Position numbers and translations under genes: made by a program. Positions 1 to 9,156 of a stretch of 64,000 bases of DNA are shown here, one piece after another (the stretch's first letter is position 1; each line of letters opens with the position of its first letter). Location: positions 558,001 through 622,000 of the forward strand of contig NC_026505.1 of assembly GCF_000182925.2 (NCBI RefSeq), in the 5' to 3' direction. The stretch is from Neurospora crassa OR74A. Taxonomy: Eukaryota; Ascomycota; Sordariomycetes; Sordariales; Sordariaceae. The notes beneath the pieces were generated by a model. It worked only from the letters and a program-made list of their open reading frames with translations. It did no database searches and was not told the DNA's origin.

Positions 1-162
1 AATCCGGGGCCCAACGAGGCTATCTTCTCCGACTTCGCCGGTATGGTCGGTGCTAGGGCCGTCGTACAGTCCATCCTCAACGCCGATTTGATCGCCTGGG
101 GCCTTAAACTTTATGATTACCAGTGTCGGGATAGGTCATGGGCTGCAAACGGCGATCACTAA
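1..162 (+). CDS. possible 3' end of a gene cut by the window edge
   Basis: The first 53 codons form an open frame from base 1 to a TAA at 160-162. The codons are G/C-ending as in expressed genes of this genome, and the peptide (NPGPNEAIFSDFAGMVGARA...) looks protein-like. I do not recognise the family. It could equally be a chance open frame or a terminal exon, since no splice site is visible to the left. The region just downstream holds a local duplication, so it could be part of a decayed locus. Confidence 0.3.
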   Translation, partial: NPGPNEAIFSDFAGMVGARAVVQSILNADLIAWGLKLYDYQCRDRSWAANGDH

Positions 163-252
163 AAGGGCTTGATTTGAAACGAAAACCAGGGCAGCCTAAA
201 TAACTGGAAGGGAGTGACGATGAATGGGCGGCCCAGAGCACGGACTTCCAAC

Positions 253-560
253 AGGATATCATCGAAGATGATATTCGAGCGCAATTCCATGGCCAGCAGT
301 TTTAACTTTGGTCTGTCTCGTGCTTGTTTCGGTGGCAGACCGTAGGGAGCCACGCGATAACAACACTCCATGAACTGGAACTTGGTTTCCTTTGCAGGTT
401 GAGGATATCATTCAAGATGATCTTTGAGCGAGATCCAATGGCAAGCAGCTTCAACTTCGGCATGTCTTGTTCCGGTGACGGACCGTACGTGTACCTGTGG
501 GGAGCCACGCGGTCAAGTAACAACACTCCATGGGCTGGAACTTGGCTTCGTTTGCAGATT
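253..560 (-). repeat. diverged tandem duplication of about 150 bp, possibly exon-derived
   Basis: Unit 1 (253-401) and unit 2 (402-560) both begin AGGATATCAT and end near TTTGCAG; unit 2 carries a small insertion in the middle. Read on the minus strand both units give a similar peptide: KLKLLA, then an RS-II core, then a DIL end. The protein-level match is better than expected for non-coding repeats, so this may be a duplicated exon or two remnants of a repeat-containing protein. No start codon, splice pair or complete gene model could be built. Confidence 0.6.
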
Positions 561-590
561 AAATGGGTTAGCATAGAGTAGGTGTCCACT

Positions 591-667
591 GGTAGGTAGA
601 GGTAGGTAGGTAAGTAGAGGTAGGTAGGGTAGCTAGGTAGGTAGAAGTAGTGTAGGTACAGGTAGCA
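591..667. repeat. GGTA-type microsatellite
   Basis: An imperfect run of GGTAGGTA units mixed with GTAGAGGTA, continuing to TGTAGGTACAGGTAG. It is one of the denser clusters of the dispersed TAGAGGTA motif found across the normal-composition parts of this window. Confidence 0.8.
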
Positions 668-2297
668 GATAGGAATATCGGCAATTACAGTGCCTTCCAA
701 CCCATGTCTTTCTGGACTTCTTCCGTGTTTTTTTCGTAATATTCCAATTATTATCTCCTGGACTTGCTATTTGGTGTGTTTGGCGTATTCTCCCGCAGTT
801 ACCTCTATCCAGGAGCATTCATTACCTCTATGAACTCTGTCCAACTTTATGTCTGACCATAGCGTATTTGGGTGTTTGTCTGTCCGTCTCTCATACCTGG
901 AGGAAATTACGGCGCGTCTATAACGCGGATTTCTTGCTCTGTCAAGATAGTCCTTCCATTCTTGATGACTGGCTCTTGACGAGGACCTTGTTTTCCATCA
1001 CAGGAAAGTTGTAGTGAACTTGTGGCTACCTCTACATGCCTGTTTCCATCAACATGTGAGAAGTAACCGGATAACACCATCCTTGCAATCGGTGAAGCAA
1101 AGCGGAGCTCATCAACAAGTGACTGCATGTGCCTCGAGGTCGCCACACCATCACGACGGATTTTCTGGTAGGGGTAGCCTTCCGCCACTTGCAGCCTTTC
1201 GTTTTCTTGTCAAAGAACTTTATGTCAATCTACCTAGTTAGAGGTAAATACCTCTACGATGCGGATGGGTGGAGGATGGAGCATTGGAGGAGGATGGTGA
1301 AGGAGAGATGGAGGGAAAAGGCGGAAAGGGAGGAGAGGGAGGTGACGGTTATGGCGGATGATGAAGATATGGAAGTTTGAGGGGAGGAAGGGGGGCGCGG
1401 AAGGGGATGAAGAGAGTGAGAGGGAGAAGGATAGGGAAGGAAAGAATGTAGCGTTAGGAGAACGTGAAGAGACATGGACAAGGAATCTTCGGGACTGGAT
1501 TGATCCCGGCGTTCGTAGGCGTTCGAAGGCGTTTCTGGGGTGGTTTGGCACCTATTTGTAGGGGCGTCTTTGTGCGCAGGTTGTGAGACATGCAAGCGTC
1601 TTGTTGCGCCTTATAAGACCAGGGCAGGCTCTTGTACACTTTATTCTTTTTTCGAAGGTCTCTTGCGATCTGTGAAAGTGAATTAGCAAACAAATCCAAA
1701 GCGAAAGCAGGGCGAAACCTTGGTCGTTTTAGTGAAGGGCACACATTGACATTCACATTCACAAGAGCGTAAGTCACCAAGTGAAACATTCAAGCGCAGC
1801 CCAGAACCAGATCAATTAATCACCCAGGGTATCAACCTTGAACTCCGCAAAAAAAGCGTTCATCCCGAACCCAAATCCTCCTTCCCAAGTGGGAACTTCA
1901 AACCAAAGATCTCGCCACTAGCGAATCCCAGAACATCATCAGCGCCTCCCAACGCGTCACGATATCAAGTCTGGCATGATTCAGCCTGTAGACCTTTGTG
2001 AAAAGCTCCCAAAACCACGCCAGCCGGGCCCATCCTAAACCTTAGAAGCGACCGACATCTTATCCCCTCCAGTCAACACCGGAGAGGTACATGACCCAAA
2101 GTTACCTGTACCATCCCCAACAACACTCCATTGTCACCACCATCTCAAGACCCTACCTCTCTTGGGCACGAGCTTGCGTTACTACCCTGGAGTACACCCA
2201 AAGACCAGTTCATCTGACGCCATCAAAGTTCCGGATCCTATGCCTCCCCTCCCCTACCCCACCCCCCTCAACGGAAGGAGTTGCCCAACACGTTTAC
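668..2297. other. no supported gene
   Basis: The open frames here are short or start at non-ATG codons. They include purine-rich stretches around 1270-1450 that read as Arg/Glu or Ser/Pro/Leu low-complexity sequence. One inverted TAGAGGTA/TACCTCTA pair lies at about 1240-1255. I see no RNA gene or mobile element. Confidence 0.5.
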
Positions 2298-2600
2298 TCC
2301 AGGTCTTTGGGAACGCTTTTTCAACCCATACTTCGCTTCACCCGGGAAAATTTCTGGGAGCGGAAATGAAGGACTTTGCCCGTGGTCTTCCTCGCCCTGG
2401 GTCTTTGGGGAGTGCTAAAGTTGCCTCTTCACGTTGCTCCAGGTCTTAAGGAGTCGTTTTTCAAGCCCGTTATACGCCGAGTCCCAGGTCTTTGGGGGCG
2501 ATGATTGCCTGTTTGCAGCACTTGAATCCAAGGTCTTGAGGAGCACTGTGATTGCCCTTGTATCGCTGGTCCCGGGACGATGGGGGCGATTCTTGTAGAC
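2298..2600. repeat. degenerate tandem repeat built on CCAGGTCTTTGGG
   Basis: The phrase CCAGGTCTTTGGG (or a near match) followed by a G/C-rich spacer recurs near 2298, 2395, 2439, 2483, 2529 and 2569. From the second to the fifth copy the spacing is about 44-46 bp. The copies are too diverged to be a recent minisatellite. The array lies immediately 3' of the minus-strand gene ending at 2619, so it may lie in that gene's 3' UTR. Confidence 0.6.
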
Positions 2601-2618
2601 CCAGCTGACGCTGGAGTC

Positions 2619-3578
2619 CTACAAGTCCCTGCGGGGCAAGGGCGTCTCGTCTTCGCTTTCACTGTCCTCATCCGAAGACGAGGTAGCGGAGGAACCGCGT
2701 GAAGGAGGGCGGAAGGCATGTTCGACAGACGCGGCACTTGCGATTGCAGCGTCATCGTCAGGGCCGAATTCGGACGAGGAAGAAGAGGGGTCAGCGACGA
2801 CGGCAGTCGAAACAGGAGCCGGAGGAAGAGGACGGGTTTGGGCTGGGGCTGAGCCACCAGCAGTGCCAGACAATGACATCTGTACCAGGGCATCCTGGGC
2901 CTTCTTCAAATCACCCTGGCTGACCGAGGTCAGAGACCTCTGTCTCCTCTTGCTGCTCTTGGGCGGGATGGGCGGCGGCGGGCCATCAGTAGCGGCAGCG
3001 GCCTGGCGATCTCTCTCCTCAAGCTCCAGCAGAGCCTCGCGAGCCTCCTGTCTCTTGGCGCGCTCAAAGTTCTCCGGGCCGAGGACGCACTGGCGGCGGA
3101 CAACGGCGACGAAAGCCAGCATGATCTGCTCGATGCGCTCGTAGAAGGTCATGCCAAAGGCGCGGACTACGGCGGCGTTCAGCCGGTTGCCCAGCTGAGC
3201 GTACACGGGCTCCAGTTTGCACTGGAACTCGTCCCACCGCTTCTTCTCCAGATCGCGGGCCCGACGCCAGTCTGCCTTCTCGCGGTCCGACAGGTGTTTC
3301 TGCCTCTGGGCGAAGTGGTCGAACACCTGGTTCTTCCACTCGTTCCGCCACAGCTCCTCAAGTTGCCGAATCCGTCGCGAGTGGTGCATGGGGCAGCACA
3401 TGGCCAAGTGCTGGGGGATGACCATGACTTCTTCGCACATCTCGCCGGTCCGTTGGGCGCGCTGACACGGTGCCCATTGAGGGAGAATGGGGTCGTCGTC
3501 GGTGAGCTTGTTGATCTTGCCCTTGCAACCACCGTGCTGGTGGTGGCAGTGCCAGTGCTGGTTGATGCGGATGCACAT
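2619..3578 (-). CDS. hypothetical protein with Cys/His-rich N-terminus and coiled coil
   Basis: A single-exon frame of 319 residues with strongly coding codon choice. I chose the ATG at 3578 (context ACCAAGATGTGC). The frame stays open upstream to 4178, but that part is Ser/Leu/Arg low complexity without a good ATG and is probably 5' leader. The protein starts MCIRINQHWHCHHQH. Cys at 2, 11, 18, 38, 48, 61 and 62 and His at 8, 10, 12, 13, 15, 57, 65 and 66 could bind zinc. Residues about 67-130 are charged and helical (RRIRQLEELW... DREKADWRRARDLEKKRW). A Pro-rich linker with PPPPIPPKSSKRRQR follows, then an acidic Ser-rich tail ending LPRRDL. I do not recognise a named family; fungal orphans beginning MCI and carrying a Cys/His cluster are common. 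A role in binding nucleic acid or protein would be guesswork. Confidence 0.75.
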   Translation of the reverse strand: MCIRINQHWHCHHQHGGCKGKINKLTDDDPILPQWAPCQRAQRTGEMCEEVMVIPQHLAMCCPMHHSRRIRQLEELWRNEWKNQVFDHFAQRQKHLSDREKADWRRARDLEKKRWDEFQCKLEPVYAQLGNRLNAAVVRAFGMTFYERIEQIMLAFVAVVRRQCVLGPENFERAKRQEAREALLELEERDRQAAAATDGPPPPIPPKSSKRRQRSLTSVSQGDLKKAQDALVQMSLSGTAGGSAPAQTRPLPPAPVSTAVVADPSSSSSEFGPDDDAAIASAASVEHAFRPPSRGSSATSSSDEDSESEDETPLPRRDL

Positions 3579-4575
3579 CTTGGTTGCCGACGGGGAGGTA
3601 GAGGGGTTTGGGCTTGGGAGTAGGAGGGGCTGACTTCCTGGTGAGAAGTCTGGAGAGCAGCAGTGGTGGAGAGACGGGACAGTCCTTGTCTCCGTCGAAG
3701 AGGAGGAAGCGGGTGAGACAAAACTCGGGCTAGATGTCGAGCTTGTTTGTGGCGTGGAGAGGGACCGACGGAGAGTCAGGAGTAGCAGTTGAGGACGAGA
3801 GCGAGAAGAACTTCGGGTGCTAGGGAAGGTTGACGCCCTTGCTGAAGGTAAGGTCGTCAAGGAAGTTCCCCCTTGGAGCGAGAGGGAAAAGCGAGGTGAC
3901 TGTGAGGCGTTAGTGATCTGACAAAAGAGAGGCAAAGAAGCTGGTAATCTTACTTTTGCGGTTTGGCGTCTTTCGCCGAGAGACGAGCTCAGAGAGGTAA
4001 GCCCGGGGAAGTTCTTTCTTGATCGAGGGAGGCGGCCAGAGAACCCGGAAAGGGGACAAAGTCGTAACGAGCTGGGCAGGCAGAGACTTGTAGCTTCGGA
4101 GGATCTTCGAATGGCATGAAGTACAAAAGAGAGGGCACTGGTGCTGCTGATGGTTGCTTTGACTTTGGACTTCTTCACTCAGAGCTTGCTGGTGGGATAA
4201 TACCTGGAGAAGAAAAGAGGAAGAAGAGGGAAGGAAATCGTGGACCCGGGCAAGGTTTTATGGAGGGGCAAGTTGGGGATGATCCACGGTTCTATTGTGA
4301 GAGTGCTGGAACGAGCCTGCAGTACTTTCAAATCATCCCATCTCTTGACGGTTGGTTGCCTTGGGACTTGTACGAAATGGACGTCACCAGGACAGCAGAA
4401 AGGAAAAATCGAGCCACTAGCCCTTGGCATATCTGGGTCTCGAACTTGGAGAAGAGACGAAAGACGCGACGAGATAAAGAAGAATGGAGAAGCTACGGTC
4501 TAGTGTCCCTGCAGGGCAAACGCCGTCTTAAAATTGGGCAGGAGCGGCTATGAGATGGCGGGGTGGTCTGGAGAA

Positions 4576-5134
4576 TTACGTCTCGGTCCCGGACCGCGGG
4601 GTTTCGGCTCTCGCAGGCAGATTCTCGTGATCATTGCCCTTGACTTCCTGAATGGTTTCATCAACTTTTAGTTCGGATACGGAGACATTTTTCTGGCGAA
4701 GAACCCGAAGTGAAGAGCCCAAGTCCATAATGCTGCGACCTTGCTCGAATCCCAAACTCCAGTCAGGCATACCTCTACGATACAAACATTGTTCAATCAT
4801 GTGGAATAAAGCCCACAGTCTTTGGCACATATTGCTTAGAGGAATTTGTATCTGAACCAGCCATATCAATTCCGCGTGTTTCTGTGCTTCGCAACTCATC
4901 TCGACTTATGTCGACTGGACTTTGTGCTGGCTTCCACCATTCTTCTTCGAAGTAAGACACTGTGGCTTTGCGCCCCGACTTTCTTCTCAACTTCAAAATT
5001 TCCCGGTCATCCAGAATTTCACAAGATATACAAATCCAGGCCCTCTTCGTTGAGGCTGGAGAAAGCAAGCATCCGATCACAGTCTTCAAGCTTGGACCAC
5101 ATTGCTGCCTCCGCGTACTGGGCGAGACGGACAC
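4576..5134 (-). pseudogene. possible gene remnant, two overlapping frames
   Basis: Two minus-strand frames (4793-5134 and 4576-4899) contain coding-like peptides such as CEILDDREILKLRRKSGRK and QCLYRRGMPDWSLGFEQGR. They overlap in different frames and share no convincing splice sites, so a frameshifted remnant or a misread intergenic stretch are both possible. The family is not recognised. The dispersed octamer TACCTCTA occurs inside it (about 4769). Confidence 0.2.
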
Positions 5135-6304
5135 TCGACGATTTGCCCCAGCTACCTCTAAATTGTGAAAATTACAATGTATCGCATCATTCTGAATAGC
5201 TTGGAATAAGACGTCGAACTTTCATCTCTAGTGCAATAATTGTCCGAGCTTTTCTTTTTGAAATTCCTGTTGGGACGCATCAGGGGCAGGGGAGAGGGAT
5301 GTGGTCATCTGCAAGAGGGTCACGGTACCTTAGGTAAAGGAGCCCGTGCAGGAGGAGCGAGATGTGAATTTACAAATTACGACAGGCTGCAATCTTGGTT
5401 TGAACTGATGTTTTCCTGTCCTTCTTCGTGGCAGCCTCCAGCTAGCGTTGAGTTGTGCGGCTGGGTGCCTGGCGCTTGATGCTGGGCGAGGTACGAGCAA
5501 GACTTTGAGCGCAGGAACACTTCAATTCCTCCGCTGACACGAGATATCACGTACAGTGGTAGTGATTTGTTTCATGTCTCCAGAATTAACTTCCTCTAAA
5601 GTACTACATCTTTCAGAGGACGATAACCGCACGGTTGCGTCTTCTCAACACAAATTACGAGTTTTCTTTCTGTCGTAGAGCCCAGAAGTAGTCGTCCATA
5701 TCCCAAGCCGACTTCTCCGGACTGTGTGCCTCCTCCTATATCCTGTAAATCCTCACTTTACGCTTAATCACCTTGACAAACCATGGAGGTAATGGAAGCA
5801 CTTTGCTCCAACACAAACGAAGTAAAAGACTTCCCTTTTCGTCTTCAGATGACTTTTTGTCTTTACTTCTATATCAGTCTCGTAAATGGTCCGAAGTCTT
5901 GGAGTTTTGTTCCTCTGTCTCATCTCTATCTGTTGCTGAAACTAAGAGCAAACAATCCTCCCGTTTTCTGGGTTGCGACCGCTTGTTTTCCTCCTAGTGA
6001 GACCGCCGTGTTTGCTCAAGTAGGTGACCTCTAGGCTTTGCCATGAGATGGAAAAGGGATGAATACCTCTACATGAGAAAGAGAAAGGGAAAGAAAAAGA
6101 AAGAATGAATGAAAGGAATAAGAGAGCGGACGAAGTCGAAAAGCCCAAACAACCTAAATCATACAAGACAGTCCAGTGTCCCCCTCTCATATTTTTCCAC
6201 CACCACGCCACCTGTCTTCCTCCACCAAGTGTTGAGTTCCTAAAGCGGATAGTTTCGGACAAAAGGGACTCAAACAAGAATTTACGGGAGCCAGTGCTCG
6301 CCCG
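5135..6304. other. no supported gene
   Basis: Short frames only. A purine-rich AAAGAGAAAGGGAAAG stretch lies at about 6077-6100 and TACCTCTA motifs at about 5152 and 6064. I see no tRNA, mobile element or convincing exon. Confidence 0.5.
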
Positions 6305-6670
6305 CTAAAAATATTCTGAGAGCCGCTCGCCGGGTGCTAAGATTGATCTTGTTGACTGGGTCGATGTATTGCTCGTTGATCTTCTGGGCAGAGCATCAAG
6401 TTGCTGAAGATCCATCTTGAGGACTCCCGTCTCGGGGGTAATCTTTTCGGGAGGTCGGGACAGGGTGAGATTCTCATCGCTAGATCCAATGTCGAGAGCC
6501 TGCGTTGCATCGAAATTGTCAGTGAGTGCATGAACATCATAAAGGGCAGCGTCAGTTTTTGCAGTAAATTGAGGTACCTTGTTCGAACTCGGAGACGGGC
6601 CACCCTCAAGGTTGTTGGCGGGCTGCATGTGCATTTTACTCTCCATATCCTGCCTTGGGTCCAGAGGCAT
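6305..6670 (-). CDS. hypothetical protein fragment, 121 residues from first ATG
   Basis: The minus frame is open from upstream of 6772 to a TAA at 6305. The first ATG is at 6670 (KR-MPLDPRQDME). The peptide is hydrophilic and Ser/Thr-rich (SSDENLTLSRPPEKITPETG, STQSTRSILAPGERLSEYF) with good codon quality, as in a disordered C-terminal tail. The frame remains open 5' of the ATG, so this may be the last exon of a longer gene, but I could not place the upstream splice site. The sequence GTACCTCAATTT inside it could also be a splice donor. Family not recognised. Confidence 0.35.
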   Translation of the reverse strand: MPLDPRQDMESKMHMQPANNLEGGPSPSSNKVPQFTAKTDAALYDVHALTDNFDATQALDIGSSDENLTLSRPPEKITPETGVLKMDLQQLDALPRRSTSNTSTQSTRSILAPGERLSEYF

Positions 6671-7175
6671 CCTCTTAACAGGGCAGTCAGCTGAAGTTGT
6701 GTCGGGGGCAAAGGGCTGATGCGGGGCGGATCCTGTTGAGCGTACCTCGAGACGCCAAATGGCCTCGACCAATGCAGTGTTTGATGGCAGTATCGGTAGG
6801 TACCATTGTGGCAGGCTTGTTGTTCTTCCGGCGCTGCTCAGATGGTGAATCTGGTCAGAAAAGCGAAGGGGCCGGAAGAAGGGGGCCTTATGTCTGCCAG
6901 CATGGTCTCTCAGAGCCGAGAGCCCAGGAGCACGGAGGAAAGAACTCGATCAACCAAGTCGTTACCGTACAGAGGTACCTAGGCCAAGTATCTCCCTCCT
7001 TCCCATCCAGTCTCTCAAGGAAGATCATCAAAAACAGCCTAGAAATGTGCCTTGCTCTACCAGCAGGGATGGCATCGATGGAGAGGTGGGGTGTATCCAG
7101 TAGACCGTCGGTTCCGGAGCGTGTTTTGCAGAACCTGGGCAGGCACGCAGGACAAACAGAGATCGAACTTAATGG

Positions 7176-7457
7176 TCAGCCGTCCGTTTCTAAAAGGAAA
7201 GCAGTCATAGTCATGGTACCTACCTGCTGGCACCTGGTAGGTACAAGGCTGGAAAAGCCTGCCCGTGATTGAGACCCCAAATCCGCTCTTTTCCCCTCCT
7301 CGCCTTTTTTCTTCCGTCTCTCTTCCTCTTCACTCAACATCAAAGTGAACTTCCTTTTGACGGACTTCCATCCCAACTCAATTTTTACAATGCCCTTCCA
7401 CTTGTCCCGCGATCCCAAGGCCAAGTTGGAGCTGCTTTTGGGCTTTGCAGTGCTCAT
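7176..7457 (-). CDS. small basic ORF, doubtful
   Basis: A 93-codon ATG-started frame (MSTAKPKSSSNLALGSRDKW...) with a Lys/Glu-rich middle (SEEEERRKKKGEEGKR). The first 50 residues look coding. The end runs through TACC/GGTA repeat sequence, so the 3' part is probably not coding or lies past an intron. No family is recognised. Confidence 0.2.
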   Translation of the reverse strand: MSTAKPKSSSNLALGSRDKWKGIVKIELGWKSVKRKFTLMLSEEEERRKKKGEEGKRADLGSQSRAGFSSLVPTRCQQVGTMTMTAFLLETDG

Positions 7458-7785
7458 CTGATGGCTCGGTGATCGTCTCTCTGATCCTCAAACACAAACA
7501 CGCACCTCCAAACAACACCCCGTCGGCCTTTGGGCAGGTGATGTCGATGCCGATGACGACGAAGGCAGCGGTGACGGCTTCACCTTCCGCATGAAGATGT
7601 CTTCTGCCGAGCTGTGGTTCAGCCCAGCCTAAAACTCTCCGTTGTTTGTTTTTCTTTTGTTTGGGAGCCCGTAAGTACATCCCCTCCCGTAAGCCCAAAC
7701 TGCCCGGATCGTGCCTGAAAAACCCTGCAGGAGGTAGCTCCGGCGCCGCCGGCTTGACTTTTTCGAGTTAGGTATTCGTTCTTCC

Positions 7786-7971
7786 TTGGCCGTCCAGGAC
7801 TCCGGGACGGGTGAACTTTTCTTGGGACCCGATCAGTTTATTGATGCCGTGGCTTCTGCAATGGCTTCTTCGTATGTTGGTTCCTTACCTCTAGGTGCTC
7901 GCTTTCTTTTCCAAGTTCCAACCCATTGGTCTTCATATTCGGTTCTCTTTAGTCTGTCATCACGTCGCTAA
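7786..7971 (+). pseudogene. fragment of an Aralar-type mitochondrial carrier, N-terminal domain
   Basis: The frame reads SGTGELFLGPDQFIDAVAS and later SSYSVLFSLSSRR. In fungal calcium-binding aspartate/glutamate carriers (Aralar/AGC1 family) the N-terminal EF-hand domain contains a closely similar stretch: Gly-Glu-Leu, Leu-Gly-Pro-Asp-Gln-Phe-Ile-Asp-Ala, then Tyr-(Ser/Ala)-Val-Leu-Phe-Ser-Val-Ala-Asp-Arg-Arg. Here the linker between the two is altered, the second block ends early at a stop, and no carrier domain follows. I read it as a decayed fragment. A second piece of the same family lies on the same strand at about 15.0 kb. Family match is from memory of the motifs, not from a search. 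Confidence 0.5.
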
Positions 7972-8084
7972 TGCCACTGTTTGTCCTGCTCTAGGCCGCT
8001 ACCACAGCGGAAATATAGGGAGAGTGTTAAGGCTTGAGAGGGGGTTGCAAGGGTAGTTCCAAATCTTAGAGTAGATAACTGGCC

Positions 8085-8217
8085 CAGCCTTGTTGTGAGA
8101 TCTAGCACTATTGGTTAAGGGAGGCCCCTGATTGGTCGGATTTAGGTGTAAAATAATAAAACCTAAAGACCCCTATAGTGGCCTTCTGTAAAGGCTACTA
8201 CAAGGGGTTTCCTTTCT

Positions 8218-8266
<49 letters not shown>

Positions 8267-8586
8267 ATTTGGGGGTAGGCAGGGGCTCGGATGAAGGTAT
8301 TCACACTTTCACTTCGGCGAGACTTCTCGCGCGACGGAAAAAAAGTTGCCTTCGATTGGAATTGAACTAGCAACCACAAGAAAAAGAGCAACGATAGAAA
8401 CTATTGAGCCACTAGCCCAAATAATTAATAGAGCCGTTCGTTATTGCCTTTAATATAGGGAAATAAGAAGGTGGAAGAGGGGGGGGGGGGTAAAAAGGAA
8501 AGAACGGAGTAGTTCAGCCAATAAGAGCCCTTCCTTGAACAATAGTGCTAGGGAGCCAACAGTGCTAGATTTCACAACAAGGCTTG
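8085..8586. mobile_element. TIR-bounded composite element containing a SINE-like insert
   Basis: The sequence starting AGCCTTGTTGTGAGATCTAG at 8086 returns in inverse complement at 8556-8586 (CTAGATTTCACAACAAGGCT), giving imperfect terminal inverted repeats of about 31 bp. The roughly 500-bp interior has no coding frame. It carries a poly-T tract of 42 (8221-8262) and a tRNA-like promoter region on the minus strand. The size and structure resemble a MITE, with a retroposed SINE forming most of the interior. No clear target duplication was identified. Confidence 0.6.
8221..8462 (-). mobile_element. tRNA-derived SINE-like element, copy 1
   Basis: On the minus strand the order is TTTCCCTATAT leader, tRNA-like head (8422-8349), a body of about 80 bp, then an A tail of 42. 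The head contains CTAGTGGCTCAATAGTT (box A-like) and GCTAGTTCAATTCC (box B-like; RNA polymerase III consensus GGTTCGANTCC), with a pyrimidine-rich anticodon-arm region CTCTTTTTCTTG. It aligns along its length with the head of copy 2 at 10671-10742, which shows that the two belong to one family. An A tail and an internal Pol III promoter are the hallmarks of SINEs. Confidence 0.65.
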
Positions 8587-9156
8587 TGAAGATTGCAAGC
8601 GTTGAACCCCCCCAACAAGGCTTGATGCGCTGGTGATTTTCCCGCTATGGTATACACCGACCCAGTGAACAAGAGAGGAGGATTTGCGTGACGGTGCCCG
8701 ACTTCCTTCAATTCAACGTGCTCCTCGACATCCGCCACAAGTTCCCCAATCCGGGGTTTGATCATCTTTCATACAAGACGTGCCTTGAAGTAGGTAGAGG
8801 TACCTTATGACACGGCATTTCCCACTGGGAAACCGCTGGGGACTCGATGGGAAGCCACTGCCTTGGTGCCCACAGGCATGGGCTACTACCCATAAGGCCT
8901 GTCAACAGAGCCTCAAGCTCCTTCGAGACTCAGATGGAATCATCATCATCAGAATTCATTGATTGAGAGCTACGCTGGTTTCCACGCATCATATTATCTA
9001 GACCTAAATCAAGCAAGACATCTTACCACCACGTTCGTCGTCTCTCGCCCGTGATCACCTCCTCCGTCGTAAAGTACACCACATCACACAACCCAACAAA
9101 TTTACCAAATAGGGGCAGTCAATAGCCAACATGTACAGCCCTAACAGCTACTACCT
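8587..9156. other. no supported gene; one coding-like scrap
   Basis: Around 8690-8770 a plus frame reads VPDFLQFNVLLDIRHKFPNP, which looks protein-like, but it has no start, stop or splice context. It may be another captured gene fragment. A TAGAGGTA motif lies at 8796-8803. Confidence 0.35.

Noticed and set aside
3579-4178. 200-codon N-terminal extension of the Cys/His-rich protein
   Set aside because: Begins at GTG, is Ser/Leu/Arg low complexity, and a better ATG with a family-typical MCI start lies at 3578.
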